Origin: CAYIRQ01 sp964365905 | Lineage (GTDB): Bacteria > Patescibacteriota > Gracilibacteria > Peribacterales > Peribacteraceae | Reading direction: 5' to 3' | Length of the DNA: 39,692 nucleotides | Assembly: GCA_964365905.1 (NCBI GenBank) | Contig: CAYIRQ010000001.1 | Coordinates: 1-39,692 of the forward strand | Shown here: piece by piece, positions 7,032 to 13,913 of the stretch | Layout of the letters: each line of letters begins with the position of its first letter | How positions within the stretch are numbered: the stretch's first letter is position 1 | Program-made: the position numbers and the translations under genes | The notes under the pieces: model-generated | The model's database searches: none | Told to the model about the DNA's origin: nothing | The model's input: the letters and a program-made list of their open reading frames with translations, nothing else

Positions 7032-7961
7032 ATGTCTAAAACCTCTCCCCTCGCCCGTGCAGTTGATCGCTATCTCCTGCACCTCGAGTCCGAGCTCGGG
7101 AAATCGCCGCTCACGGTGAAGAACTATGCGCACCAGCTCAAAGACTTCCTTTCTGCCGTAACCATCTCCTCCCCTCTCAAAATAGATAAGAAGGTCGTGC
7201 AACTCTATAAACAGCATCTGCATCGGTTTGAGAACAGAGATGGCACGCAGCTCACCGTGCGCACGAGGAATCACCGTCTCACGGTCCTTCGAGCGTTCTT
7301 GCGGTATCTGATCCAGGAGGAAGAACTTGATGTCTACCCACCGGACCGTGTTCAACGCTTAAAAGAAGACCCTCGACAAGTAAAGGTTCTCTTTATCGAG
7401 GAGGTCGAGAGTCTTCTTGATTCACCAAACACAGGTACTCTTGCCGGAAAGCGGGACAAGGCTATCCTCGAGCTCTTTTTCAGTACAGGCCTTCGTCTTG
7501 CAGAACTCCGAAGCCTCAATCGGAAGGACCTCAACTTCACAACGAGGGAAATCAGTGTTCGCGGAAAGCGTGGGAAGATCCGACTCGTTTTTGTATCTGA
7601 TCGAGCCGCAGCGACTCTCAAGGACTACCTTCAAGGCCGCATTGATCATCTCTATCCCCTCTTCATCCGCAATCTCACGCGGACGCAGCATATTCTCCCG
7701 CCGGGGGAAGAATATCGTCTGTCCCGTATTAGCATTTACAAGATTGTGAAGAAATACGCGCTGAAAGCAGGGATTGTTTCGGATCCATCACCACATACTC
7801 TGCGTCATAGCTTTGCAACAGACTTATTGCGAAATGGAGCGGATTTGCGATCGGTGCAGGAATTGCTTGGACACAAAGACCTAAGTACAACACAGATATA
7901 TACTCACGTTACGAATCCCCAACTGAAGGAGGTACATAAGAAATTTCACAGGAAGATTTAA
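7032..7961 (+). CDS. xer: Xer-type tyrosine recombinase
   Basis: A 309-residue site-specific recombinase that likely resolves chromosome dimers at the adjacent dif-like site. An N-terminal SAM-like core-binding domain (residues ~8-95; LTVKNYAHQLKDFL) precedes the catalytic domain. Catalytic residues are visible: Arg155 (TGLRLAEL), Lys179 (RGKRGK), His255 and Arg258 (HTLRHSFAT), His281 (LLGHKDLSTTQIYTH) and nucleophile Tyr290. Length and order fit XerC/XerD. Only one recombinase is next to the site, which recalls one-recombinase systems (XerH, XerS) encoded beside their own dif sites, although this site is more symmetric than those. The start at ATG 7032 leaves the dif site in the leader, so binding could repress its own transcription. 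Confidence 0.93.
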   Translation: MSKTSPLARAVDRYLLHLESELGKSPLTVKNYAHQLKDFLSAVTISSPLKIDKKVVQLYKQHLHRFENRDGTQLTVRTRNHRLTVLRAFLRYLIQEEELDVYPPDRVQRLKEDPRQVKVLFIEEVESLLDSPNTGTLAGKRDKAILELFFSTGLRLAELRSLNRKDLNFTTREISVRGKRGKIRLVFVSDRAAATLKDYLQGRIDHLYPLFIRNLTRTQHILPPGEEYRLSRISIYKIVKKYALKAGIVSDPSPHTLRHSFATDLLRNGADLRSVQELLGHKDLSTTQIYTHVTNPQLKEVHKKFHRKI

Positions 7962-7973
7962 CTTGCTAATTCT

Positions 7974-8408
7974 ATGGAAAAAGCTCGTCGCGGCATGATC
8001 GGCATATACCAATTGAAAAACGTGAAAACCGGAGAATGTTTCATTGGATCCTCTCCAAGCATTTGTAATCATTTCAAAAAACATTTAGGCAAACTTGCCC
8101 TTGGAGAGCATCCGAATACAAGTCTCCAGCAGCAATGGGACAGAGATGGAGCAGAAAGCTTTGAATTTGTATTTTTGGAGATCGCAGCGAATAAATATAC
8201 CCTTCGCGAGCGAGAGGATTATTGGCTGCAAAAGACTCAGGGAGTTCGGATTGGTGATGAGCATCAATATGCTCACGATTATGCTGATGGAGTCGGGAGA
8301 CTGACAATTTCGAAGGATTTGAAAGAGTCTCTGAAGCAGCTCGGTATTGGGAGTATGGATAACACTGCTCGTTCATTAATTCTTTTCTATAAACAGACTT
8401 CATTATGA
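7974..8408 (+). CDS. GIY-YIG family protein, probably catalytically degraded
   Basis: A 144-residue protein. Residues ~10-80 form a GIY-YIG nuclease fold: GIYQLKN, then ECFIGSS where YIG has become FIG, then SLQQQWDRDG and the glutamate helix LREREDYW. The catalytic arginine four residues before the conserved histidine is His33 here (NHFKKH), whereas the next gene has Arg (RRLADH), so cleavage activity is doubtful. The C-terminus (LKESLKQLGIGSMDNTARSL) is shared with the next protein and may be a small helical DNA-binding unit. It lies 12 bases after xer and overlaps the next gene by ATGA. Confidence 0.8.
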   Translation: MEKARRGMIGIYQLKNVKTGECFIGSSPSICNHFKKHLGKLALGEHPNTSLQQQWDRDGAESFEFVFLEIAANKYTLREREDYWLQKTQGVRIGDEHQYAHDYADGVGRLTISKDLKESLKQLGIGSMDNTARSLILFYKQTSL

Positions 8409-8851
8409 ATGCCCCATCTCTCAAAGGTATTTATCAGATCAAGAATGTCCTTACTGGTGAGTGTTACATTGGTTCTTCTTTCAACATTCAAAGGAGATTG
8501 GCCGACCATATGAGATATTTGTCAGATGGAGTGCATATCAATAAAATGCTGCAGGGATCATGGAAAAAATATGGATCAGAGAATTTTACAATTTCGATTC
8601 TGGAAATTGTTGGAGATGATCTTGCTCTCGCTGAAAGAGAGATCTTCTGGGTAAAGAAAACTCGCGCGGAAAAAGACGGATTTAATACAAAGACTGATCA
8701 ACACAAATATTCCTCTGTTATTGTAGTTAATCTAACCACGAAGTTTGAGTTGGAAAGCTTAGGCATGGGGTCAATGCAGTCGACATTAAGTCAACTTCTG
8801 AAGTTTTATCAGAAGCAGCATGGCAGTAAGCCCACTACTGAACGATTATGA
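8405..8851 (+). CDS. GIY-YIG endonuclease family protein
   Basis: A 148-residue protein with an intact GIY-YIG domain: GIYQIKN (8-14), YIGSS (21-25), Arg31 (NIQRRLADH), LQGSWKKYGSENF and the glutamate in ALAEREIFW. Such domains cut DNA in homing, repair and restriction enzymes. The C-terminus (LESLGMGSMQSTLSQLLKFY) matches that of the preceding gene and resembles a ribbon-helix-helix-like unit. The start overlaps the upstream stop (ATGA), and its own stop overlaps the next start (ATGA), so all three genes are translationally coupled. The intact and degraded pair may act as a heterodimer or be a relic of a mobile nuclease. Confidence 0.85.
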   Translation: MNAPSLKGIYQIKNVLTGECYIGSSFNIQRRLADHMRYLSDGVHINKMLQGSWKKYGSENFTISILEIVGDDLALAEREIFWVKKTRAEKDGFNTKTDQHKYSSVIVVNLTTKFELESLGMGSMQSTLSQLLKFYQKQHGSKPTTERL

Positions 8852-9384
8852 GAATCAGATTTTTCAATTTAATTGTAAGTCTTCGAAAGATTCCGGCTTG
8901 TAGAGCCAGATATCCCCAACAGGCCGCATCCTTTATCGGTTTATATGAAAAACCGATGCTGGGTCAATGCGCTTCTGTGTTAGAAGAGCTGGCAAAAAAA
9001 TCGCGCGATGCATCGTGGCTACTCAAGAACTTGTTTATTGAGGGTTTCCTCATACACGCGAGGAATGTTCGAGATTTTTTGTTCAATCCTCCCGTGAACT
9101 GGAATGACGATATTGTCGCAGCGGATTACCTGACATCTTGGAATAAAAAAATAAAGAAAGAGTGCAAGTTTCTCCACTCTAAAAAAGCCCAGATAGATCG
9201 ATCTGCACTACATCTGTCATACTCACGCATAGATTACGAAAGTAAGGGAAAGTTGGAGATCGAAGATTGCCTCAGAATTAATGGTGAGTTGGAGATAGTA
9301 TGGTGTGAATTCTGGGCGAGATTGCCGGATGAGAAGCGCAGATGGTTTTTAGAGAGGAATGAATGGTCCCCTCCGGCCTCGTAA
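8848..9384 (+). CDS. Hypothetical protein, HEPN-like helical
   Basis: A 178-residue helical protein coupled to the GIY-YIG gene by an ATGA overlap. The recognisable part (LFIEGFLIHARNVRDFLFN, then DDIVAADYL, and ALHLSYSRID) resembles uncharacterised bacterial proteins with an E.FL.HARN..DF motif, possibly HEPN-like; no RNase motif (RxxxxH) was confirmed. The first 36 residues look unlike the rest, and an internal ATG (residue 37) may be the true start. A terminator hairpin overlaps the last codons, so it ends the xer operon. Confidence 0.55.
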   Translation: MRIRFFNLIVSLRKIPACRARYPQQAASFIGLYEKPMLGQCASVLEELAKKSRDASWLLKNLFIEGFLIHARNVRDFLFNPPVNWNDDIVAADYLTSWNKKIKKECKFLHSKKAQIDRSALHLSYSRIDYESKGKLEIEDCLRINGELEIVWCEFWARLPDEKRRWFLERNEWSPPAS

Positions 9385-9406
9385 GGAACAGCGGAGGGGG
9401 ATTTTT
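9368..9406 (+). terminator. Rho-independent terminator of the xer/GIY-YIG operon
   Basis: CCCCTCCG (9368-9375) pairs with CGGAGGGG (9392-9399), followed by GATTTTT. The stem overlaps the last codons of the 8848-9384 gene and separates it from the convergent pterin dehydratase gene. Confidence 0.75.
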
Positions 9407-9410
9407 CTTC

Positions 9411-9740
9411 TCATGCAATCTGATCCATCTTCGCTGCCACAATGAAGTCATTCTCACTGAGGCCACCGATCGCATGCGTCCAGAGCGTGAGCGTCATGGA
9501 ACCCCAGCTCACTTCGAAATCCGGATGATGATTCTCACTCTCGGCGATATCAGCGACCTTCTCAAAAAACGCGCGTGTTTCTTTGAAATTCTTAAATTTG
9601 AATGTACGTGCAATCTTCTTCCCGTTCTCACTTAGCTTCCATTCCGGTGTTTGCTTCCGGAGTTCTTCCGCTTCACTTCGTGTGAGCGGCGCGACGCCGC
9701 CTTTGCAGGGGAGGCAGTGTTTGGAGGTGAGAGAGGACAC
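9411..9740 (-). CDS. phhB: Pterin-4a-carbinolamine dehydratase
   Basis: A 109-residue protein from GTG 9740. It dehydrates 4a-hydroxytetrahydropterin; homologues also serve as coactivator DCoH. The signature is clear: ESENHHPDFEVSW, then LTLWTHAIGGLSENDF with the second-half His and Asp. The N-terminus (KHCLPCKGGVAPLTRSEAEE) is typical of bacterial members. No aromatic amino acid hydroxylase is in the window, so its substrate here is unknown; it may act in molybdopterin or folate repair. It converges on the xer operon and follows the RAYT gene. Confidence 0.92.
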   Translation of the reverse strand: MSSLTSKHCLPCKGGVAPLTRSEAEELRKQTPEWKLSENGKKIARTFKFKNFKETRAFFEKVADIAESENHHPDFEVSWGSMTLTLWTHAIGGLSENDFIVAAKMDQIA

Positions 9741-9768
9741 GCGGTGATTGTGGCATGAGAATATGACC

Positions 9769-9792
9769 AGCGCACCCCTCCGTGGGTGCGCT
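9769..9792. repeat. REP-like hairpin downstream of the RAYT gene
   Basis: AGCGCACCC and GGGTGCGCT form a 9-bp stem around the loop CTCCGT. It lies six bases past the RAYT stop and could also terminate RAYT. The loop is the reverse complement of the ACGGAG loop in the REP units at 10254-10318 and 11855-11872, and the flanking ATATGACC is shared with the 10254-10318 units. Confidence 0.75.
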
Positions 9793-9797
9793 TTGTT

Positions 9798-10226
9798 TCA
9801 AGCAGTTTCCACGAGCCATTCACCGGATGCGGATGACCACGGATAGTCCTCAGGAATACTTACAAGTTCCGCCTTCACAGGATTTTCATGGATATAGCGT
9901 AAAGCAATTTCAGCATTGTCCGGTAAACGGACATGGAAACGTGGTTGCCATATTTTTGAAAGACCAAGATCAAAGGTAAGGCCGGATTTGTAAGAGTTCA
10001 TTATTTTGGAAATGGATTCCGGTGGAGGGATAAAAAGAAGGAAATGGCAATGGTCTGGCATGATAACGAATCCGTATAAAAGAAAAGGTCGCTGCTTTTG
10101 TACCCGATAGAGGCATTCAATCGCTTCTCGCGCATATGCAGGGTTGGCAAAAACCGGCTCTCGATTTGCAGTGACGGTTGTCACGAGCATGAGGACATCA
10201 TTTTGTACAGGATGACGTTGGGTCAT
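9798..10226 (-). CDS. REP-associated tyrosine transposase (Y1/RAYT family)
   Basis: About 142 residues from the ATG at 10226 (the frame runs to 10271 through repeat sequence, which is unlikely to be coding). HUH motif: VIMPDHCHFLLF. Candidate nucleophile tyrosine: IMNSYKSGLTF. The C-terminal family signature is YIHENPVKAELV followed by YPWSSA. RAYTs are IS200/IS605-like single-strand DNA transposases that recognise REP hairpins. Here REP-like hairpins with the same loop, in opposite orientation, lie immediately on both sides, as in a REPtron. Confidence 0.92.
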   Translation of the reverse strand: MTQRHPVQNDVLMLVTTVTANREPVFANPAYAREAIECLYRVQKQRPFLLYGFVIMPDHCHFLLFIPPPESISKIMNSYKSGLTFDLGLSKIWQPRFHVRLPDNAEIALRYIHENPVKAELVSIPEDYPWSSASGEWLVETA

Positions 10227-10253
10227 AAAGGCGTAGAGAATATCACATGAAAT

Positions 10254-10318
10254 CGCAGCCACGGAGGGCATATGACCGCAGCCACGGAGGGCATATGACC
10301 GCAGCCACGGAGGGCTGC
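10254..10318. repeat. Tandem 23-bp REP units upstream of the RAYT gene
   Basis: Units begin at 10254, 10277 and 10300. Each contains CGCAGCCACGGAGGG; the first two end with CATATGAC. The third ends as a complete hairpin: GCAGCC (10301-10306), loop ACGGAG, GGCTGC (10313-10318). The loop is the reverse complement of the one downstream of RAYT, so REPs face each other across the transposase gene. Confidence 0.85.
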
Positions 10319-10356
10319 TCTGATATATGGGATCATTTCATAAACCAGAGCGCCCC

Positions 10357-10385
10357 GGAGTTTATGGTGAGCCAAGTCGAACTGC
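10357..10385. repeat. Dispersed repeat with GAGC..GTCGAA core
   Basis: GTTTATGGTGAGCCAAGTCG then AACTG, in the RAYT-tyrS gap, resembles a widespread repeat (TGAGC..GTCGAA) related to those at 6274-6306 and 27314-27342. No gene is seen in this gap. Confidence 0.4.
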
Positions 10386-10396
10386 GGGCGCGATCC

Positions 10397-11590
10397 TTAG
10401 ACAATTTTCACTCTCACAAACTTCCTCTTCCCCACCTTCACCACCACCCCCTTCGCCCAGGCTTCGGGGGTCAGGCCCTCTTCCACTTTCGCATTCACAT
10501 CCTTCACTACTTTCTCATTCATCCTCACTCCCCCCTGCTCAATGAGCCTCCGTGCTTCGCTTTTTGATGATGCGAGGCCGCCTTTCACAAGGGCATCGAT
10601 GAGCAATGTTCCCTTCGGTACTTTGAGCTCAGGAACCTCATCAGGCACTCCCCTCTCCTTGAAGACCTTCTCAAACTCTTTCTCAGCCTTAGCGGAAGCC
10701 TCAGATCCGTGATACATCGAGACAATTTCCTTCGCGAGTCTCATCTTCGGTATTTTTGGGTTCACCTCTTTGCCCTCTATGCCCTCTCGTACCTCTTTCA
10801 CCTCTCGTAATGGCATATCCGTACAGCACTCCATATAGAGAGGAATGAGATCGTCCGAGAGCGACATGAGTTTGCCGTACATATCGGCAGGATCATCATC
10901 GAGGTACACGCAGTTCTCGTAGGTCTTGCTCATCTTCCGGCCATCCGTCCCTTCGATGAGCTTCGTCGTGAGGACGAACTTCTCGCGTTTGCCGTAGGCT
11001 TTCTGGAGTGTACGGCCGCAGAGCATGTTGAACTCCTGATCGGTGCCGCCGATCTCGCAATCGACATCGAGCATGACGGAGTCATAACCGACCATGAGCG
11101 GGTAGAGGAATTCATGAACGGAGACGGGTTTCTCTTTGCTCATCCTCTCCGCAAACATCGCACGCTCCTCCATCTGCTGCACGGTGAAGAGACTTGCATG
11201 GTGGAGAATATCGCCATAGGTGAGCTTCTCCAGCCACTCATGGTTGTATCGGATTTGCACTTTTTTGAAATCGAGCACCTTCGATGCCTGCTCCTTGTAC
11301 GTCTCAAAATTCTTCTCCACCTCCCTCTTCGTGAGCGGCGCGCGCTGCGTGTCTCTTCCGGAAGGATCCCCGATCATCGCCGTGAAACTCCCGATGATGA
11401 GGATGGCTTCATGACCGCTATCGGCAAATGCCTGGAGCTTGCGCATCGGGATCGTATGCCCGAGATGAATCTTCGTGCTCGTGGGATCAATCCCCCAGTA
11501 GGCGCGCAACTTCTTCCTGCTCGCAAGTTTCTCCTCCGCCAATTTCTCCGGAATCACTTTCGCGACGGCGCGGGTGAGAAGATCGTTCAC
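10397..11590 (-). CDS. tyrS: Tyrosyl-tRNA synthetase
   Basis: A 397-residue class I synthetase that charges tRNA-Tyr. The Rossmann catalytic part has GIDPTSTKIHLGHT (HIGH motif as HLGH), MIGDPSGRD, MVGYDSVMLDVDCEIGGTDQ and GRKMSKTYEN (KMSKS loop). The C-terminal S4 RNA-binding domain begins near LLIDALVKGGLASSKSEARR. The type is the shorter TyrZ-like form (HLGHT, KMSK). A low-complexity run (REVKEVREGIEGKEVNP) lies between the catalytic and S4 parts where the family is variable. The ATG at 11590 lies 20 bases after the ribF stop, so the two may be co-transcribed. Confidence 0.97.
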   Translation of the reverse strand: MNDLLTRAVAKVIPEKLAEEKLASRKKLRAYWGIDPTSTKIHLGHTIPMRKLQAFADSGHEAILIIGSFTAMIGDPSGRDTQRAPLTKREVEKNFETYKEQASKVLDFKKVQIRYNHEWLEKLTYGDILHHASLFTVQQMEERAMFAERMSKEKPVSVHEFLYPLMVGYDSVMLDVDCEIGGTDQEFNMLCGRTLQKAYGKREKFVLTTKLIEGTDGRKMSKTYENCVYLDDDPADMYGKLMSLSDDLIPLYMECCTDMPLREVKEVREGIEGKEVNPKIPKMRLAKEIVSMYHGSEASAKAEKEFEKVFKERGVPDEVPELKVPKGTLLIDALVKGGLASSKSEARRLIEQGGVRMNEKVVKDVNAKVEEGLTPEAWAKGVVVKVGKRKFVRVKIV

Positions 11591-11596
11591 TTGCGG

Positions 11597-11629
11597 GTAG
11601 GTTATAGGTTTTAGGTTTTAGGTGGTAGG
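11597..11629. repeat. AGGTTTT-type low-complexity repeat across the ribF stop
   Basis: Repeated TAGGTTTTAGGTTTTAGGT-like units span the gap between tyrS and ribF. They encode the final residues (LPPKT) and stop of ribF. On the minus strand it reads CCTAAAACCTAAAACC. Related AACCT-rich stretches lie inside ribF (11735-11775) and gnd (28158-28188). Confidence 0.6.
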
Positions 11630-12006
11630 GCCAATATTTGAGCCGCCTTTTTGCCATCTTGAGCCATTTGTTTCTTGAGTTCTACTGCAGTCTCGAATTT
11701 TTGAATATCTCGCAGCTTTGCAACTACTTCAATCGTCATGTTGTCTAATACCTCAAACCTATCACCTAACACCTCAAGGATATGTATTTCGCAACTCATC
11801 GTGTCTCCAAACGTTGGTCGCGGACCATAGTGCATCGTCGCGGGAGAATTTTTCGCACCCACGGAGGGGTGCTTTAACAATGCACGGACGGCGTAGACTC
11901 CCTCCTCGAGCTCCTTCGGAACCATTCCGAGATCCAGATTGAACGTGGGAACTCCGAGCGCTTTTCCCCTCCCACTCCCCGAAATGACGGATGACGTGAA
12001 TTGCAT
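11611..12006 (-). CDS. ribF: Riboflavin kinase, kinase domain only
   Basis: A 131-residue protein that phosphorylates riboflavin to FMN. The family motif is GRGKALGVPTFNL, followed by EEGVYAVRAL, MHYGPRPTFGD, SCEIHILE and VVAKLRDIQKF. It lacks the FAD synthetase half of bifunctional RibF, so it should make only FMN. Two repeat-derived parts are visible: a REP hairpin (11855-11872) encodes residues ~45-51 (KHPSVGA) in a loop, and AACCT-type repeat sequence (11735-11775) encodes LEVLGDRFEVLDNM, where family members usually have D.YG. No FMN riboswitch was found. The ATG at 12006 is divergent from the 12036 gene. Confidence 0.88.
   Translation of the reverse strand: MQFTSSVISGSGRGKALGVPTFNLDLGMVPKELEEGVYAVRALLKHPSVGAKNSPATMHYGPRPTFGDTMSCEIHILEVLGDRFEVLDNMTIEVVAKLRDIQKFETAVELKKQMAQDGKKAAQILALPPKT
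11855..11872. repeat. REP hairpin inserted in frame in ribF
   Basis: GCACCC (11855-11860), loop ACGGAG, GGGTGC (11867-11872). The 6-base loop is identical to that of the RAYT-flanking units at 10254-10318. It lies in the coding sequence of ribF at residues ~45-51, between the beta strand YAVRAL and the YGPRPTFG motif, without breaking the frame. Confidence 0.75.
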
Positions 12007-12013
12007 ATCCCCA

Positions 12014-12022
12014 TGGTATACT
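12014..12022 (+). promoter_or_regulatory. Extended -10 promoter motif for the 12036 gene
   Basis: TGGTATACT (TGnTATACT) lies 13 bases before the ATG at 12036, giving a leader of only about seven bases. It overlaps the 5' flank of divergent ribF; the core GTATAC is palindromic, so it could serve both directions. Confidence 0.5.
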
Positions 12023-12035
12023 CGACCAAACGCGC

Positions 12036-13913
12036 ATGCAGCTCATGATCCCTCTTTCCGGGCGATGGAAGGTTCTCCTCGCGGCTGCAGTCCTCATCCT
12101 TCTCATTCTCGGGGGGACGTTTTTCTTTTTCCGCAACGGCAGGAGCTCGGGTGACTTAAGGCTCGCGCATCTCGAGGGCATCGCCCGCATTCTCGAAACG
12201 TATCGCGAGAGAAATGGCTTCTACCCTCAACCCGCCGCCCGCATGGAGACGCTGGAGGGAGTGAAACATGTCTGGGGATATCGAAGCAGCCGCCCGGCGC
12301 TTGCTTCCTGCACCGTGAAGATGATGGACGGAGTCGTGGACCCCGAATCTTCTGCGTGCGGAGGAGAAATCTATGACGTCGAGGGCAACGTCATTGGCTG
12401 GAAGGGGACGATCGCGCTCGAGAGCGCGGGGAACAGCGTCGAAGTCGCGGGGAGAGAAGGTCGTCTCGTCGCTCCCCTCGGAGACATGCTGAACGCGCTC
12501 CCATCAGATCCCGGTTATGGCTCCACTCCTGATCTTACGAAGTACGGATTCGGGGAATACATCTACGCCGTGCGCATGCCGGAGGATGGTGCAGTCGGCA
12601 AGGGCGGCGCCCAATACCAACTTGCTGCGACCGTGAGGGATCCCGCGACCGGAACCCTCAGAACCTTCATCCGCGGGGATTACTTCGTGCGTTCCGAGGA
12701 ACGGGGGACGCTCCCTCCTTCCCTCATCGGACCGGGCATGCTCCTGAATGAAAAGGGAGAGCCCGTGGGAGTCGCTCCACTCCACGTTCTCATCGATACA
12801 CAGGCGCAAGGGTATCCGAATCCCCTCCTTGGGGAAGGAGAACATGTGCTCCGGCAACTTTCCGTCCATGGCAAAGCGGATGTTCTGCAGAATGTTCTCG
12901 AGCGACGTATTGAACTCCTCCCGCTGCTTCCGGAAGGCTCCGCGCGCGAAGAACTTTCTTCCTCACTCTCGACGCTTGATGATTCCGTAACCAATCTCCT
13001 CACGACACTAACGGAAAAAGAAGCCGAACCGGTTCAGGCGGAAGGTCTGAGTCGCTCAGAAGTGCAGGTGAATGAGCTTGCGATGAATGCGGAACTGGCG
13101 CTTGCAACCTATCTTTCTGCGGTGGCGGAAGAAGCCGAGCAGATGCTTATTGCCGAACGGGACGAGCGATCTTCGCATGTGGCAGCGCTTTCGGGAGCCC
13201 TGCTTGCACTCCTTGATGTTGAGAAAGACGCGCTCTTTGCCCGCGATGAAATCCTCAAATATCTCGATGGAGAGGGTATCGAAGAGCAGGCGCGGAGTCG
13301 CGCCGGACGCAAGATCGAGAACGCGCTTGCGGGTATTCCGGATTTTTCTTCTCAGCGACTCTTCCTCACGGAGGAAGCGGAGAAAGCCATTCAGGAGCTT
13401 GGGGAAGTCGAGGGTGAAGCCCCTGCCACATCTGCATTCTCCGGGGGCACCACGACGCAGACCACCCTCATTCCCGCCGTTTTTGCGCTCACGGTGTCGC
13501 AGGAACTTTCCGTTCTTCTCAGGGAATTGCGCGGCATCCTGCGCGATATTCAGGAGGATCTTCAGAATCCCTCGATTCCCATGGAGGAACTGGATGATGC
13601 CATGCGAAGGCTTTCACGAGCCCTTCGCAGCGAGATGGAGCGCGTCGAAGGATTGCTCAGAGAACTTGCACCGGCGGAGAATCTCTCATCACTTCTTGCC
13701 GCATTCCAAACGGAGCGCGCTTCTCACGCATCGCTCGCTCTCGCTCATCTCTCGAAAGCAATGAAACTCCACGGGCACTTTGCTCCACTCCTGTTCTCGA
13801 AGGAGCGTCTCGAAAATATCGTTCTTCGGGGGCAAACGGGAGTCCCGGATGTATCCGCCTATGAACATCCTGAGGAAGCCGAATACCAGGGCATTCCGTA
13901 TCCTTTACCTTAA
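12036..13913 (+). CDS. Membrane-anchored protein with pseudopilin-like start and long helical region
   Basis: A 625-residue protein. Residues ~11-32 form one membrane helix (KVLLAAAVLILLILGGTFFF). Directly after it comes a pilin-like segment (LEGIARILETYRERNGFYPQ) and a compact region ending in GEYIYAVRMPEDGAVGKG, reminiscent of GspG/pseudopilin periplasmic domains, although no prepilin cleavage motif (GFTLIE) is present. From residue ~290 the chain is mainly amphipathic helix, likely coiled coil (LLTTLTEKEAEPVQAEG, IMED-type acidic stretches). It overlaps the ROK gene by one base (TAATG), so the pair is an operon. Function unknown; a structural envelope role is possible. Confidence 0.65.
   Translation: MQLMIPLSGRWKVLLAAAVLILLILGGTFFFFRNGRSSGDLRLAHLEGIARILETYRERNGFYPQPAARMETLEGVKHVWGYRSSRPALASCTVKMMDGVVDPESSACGGEIYDVEGNVIGWKGTIALESAGNSVEVAGREGRLVAPLGDMLNALPSDPGYGSTPDLTKYGFGEYIYAVRMPEDGAVGKGGAQYQLAATVRDPATGTLRTFIRGDYFVRSEERGTLPPSLIGPGMLLNEKGEPVGVAPLHVLIDTQAQGYPNPLLGEGEHVLRQLSVHGKADVLQNVLERRIELLPLLPEGSAREELSSSLSTLDDSVTNLLTTLTEKEAEPVQAEGLSRSEVQVNELAMNAELALATYLSAVAEEAEQMLIAERDERSSHVAALSGALLALLDVEKDALFARDEILKYLDGEGIEEQARSRAGRKIENALAGIPDFSSQRLFLTEEAEKAIQELGEVEGEAPATSAFSGGTTTQTTLIPAVFALTVSQELSVLLRELRGILRDIQEDLQNPSIPMEELDDAMRRLSRALRSEMERVEGLLRELAPAENLSSLLAAFQTERASHASLALAHLSKAMKLHGHFAPLLFSKERLENIVLRGQTGVPDVSAYEHPEEAEYQGIPYPLP

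Noticed and set aside
10254..10318. Possible CRISPR array
   Set aside because: Units are directly abutting 23-bp tandem repeats with no unique spacers, and no cas genes are present; the hairpin form and RAYT neighbour fit REP elements.
11611..12040. FMN riboswitch upstream of ribF
   Set aside because: The gap to the divergent gene is only about 30 bases, too short for an RFN element.
13365..13382. CTTCCT/AGGAAG hairpin with ACGG loop as another REP
   Set aside because: Lies in an acidic coding stretch (LTEEAEK), the loop differs from ACGGAG, and it probably arises from codon use.
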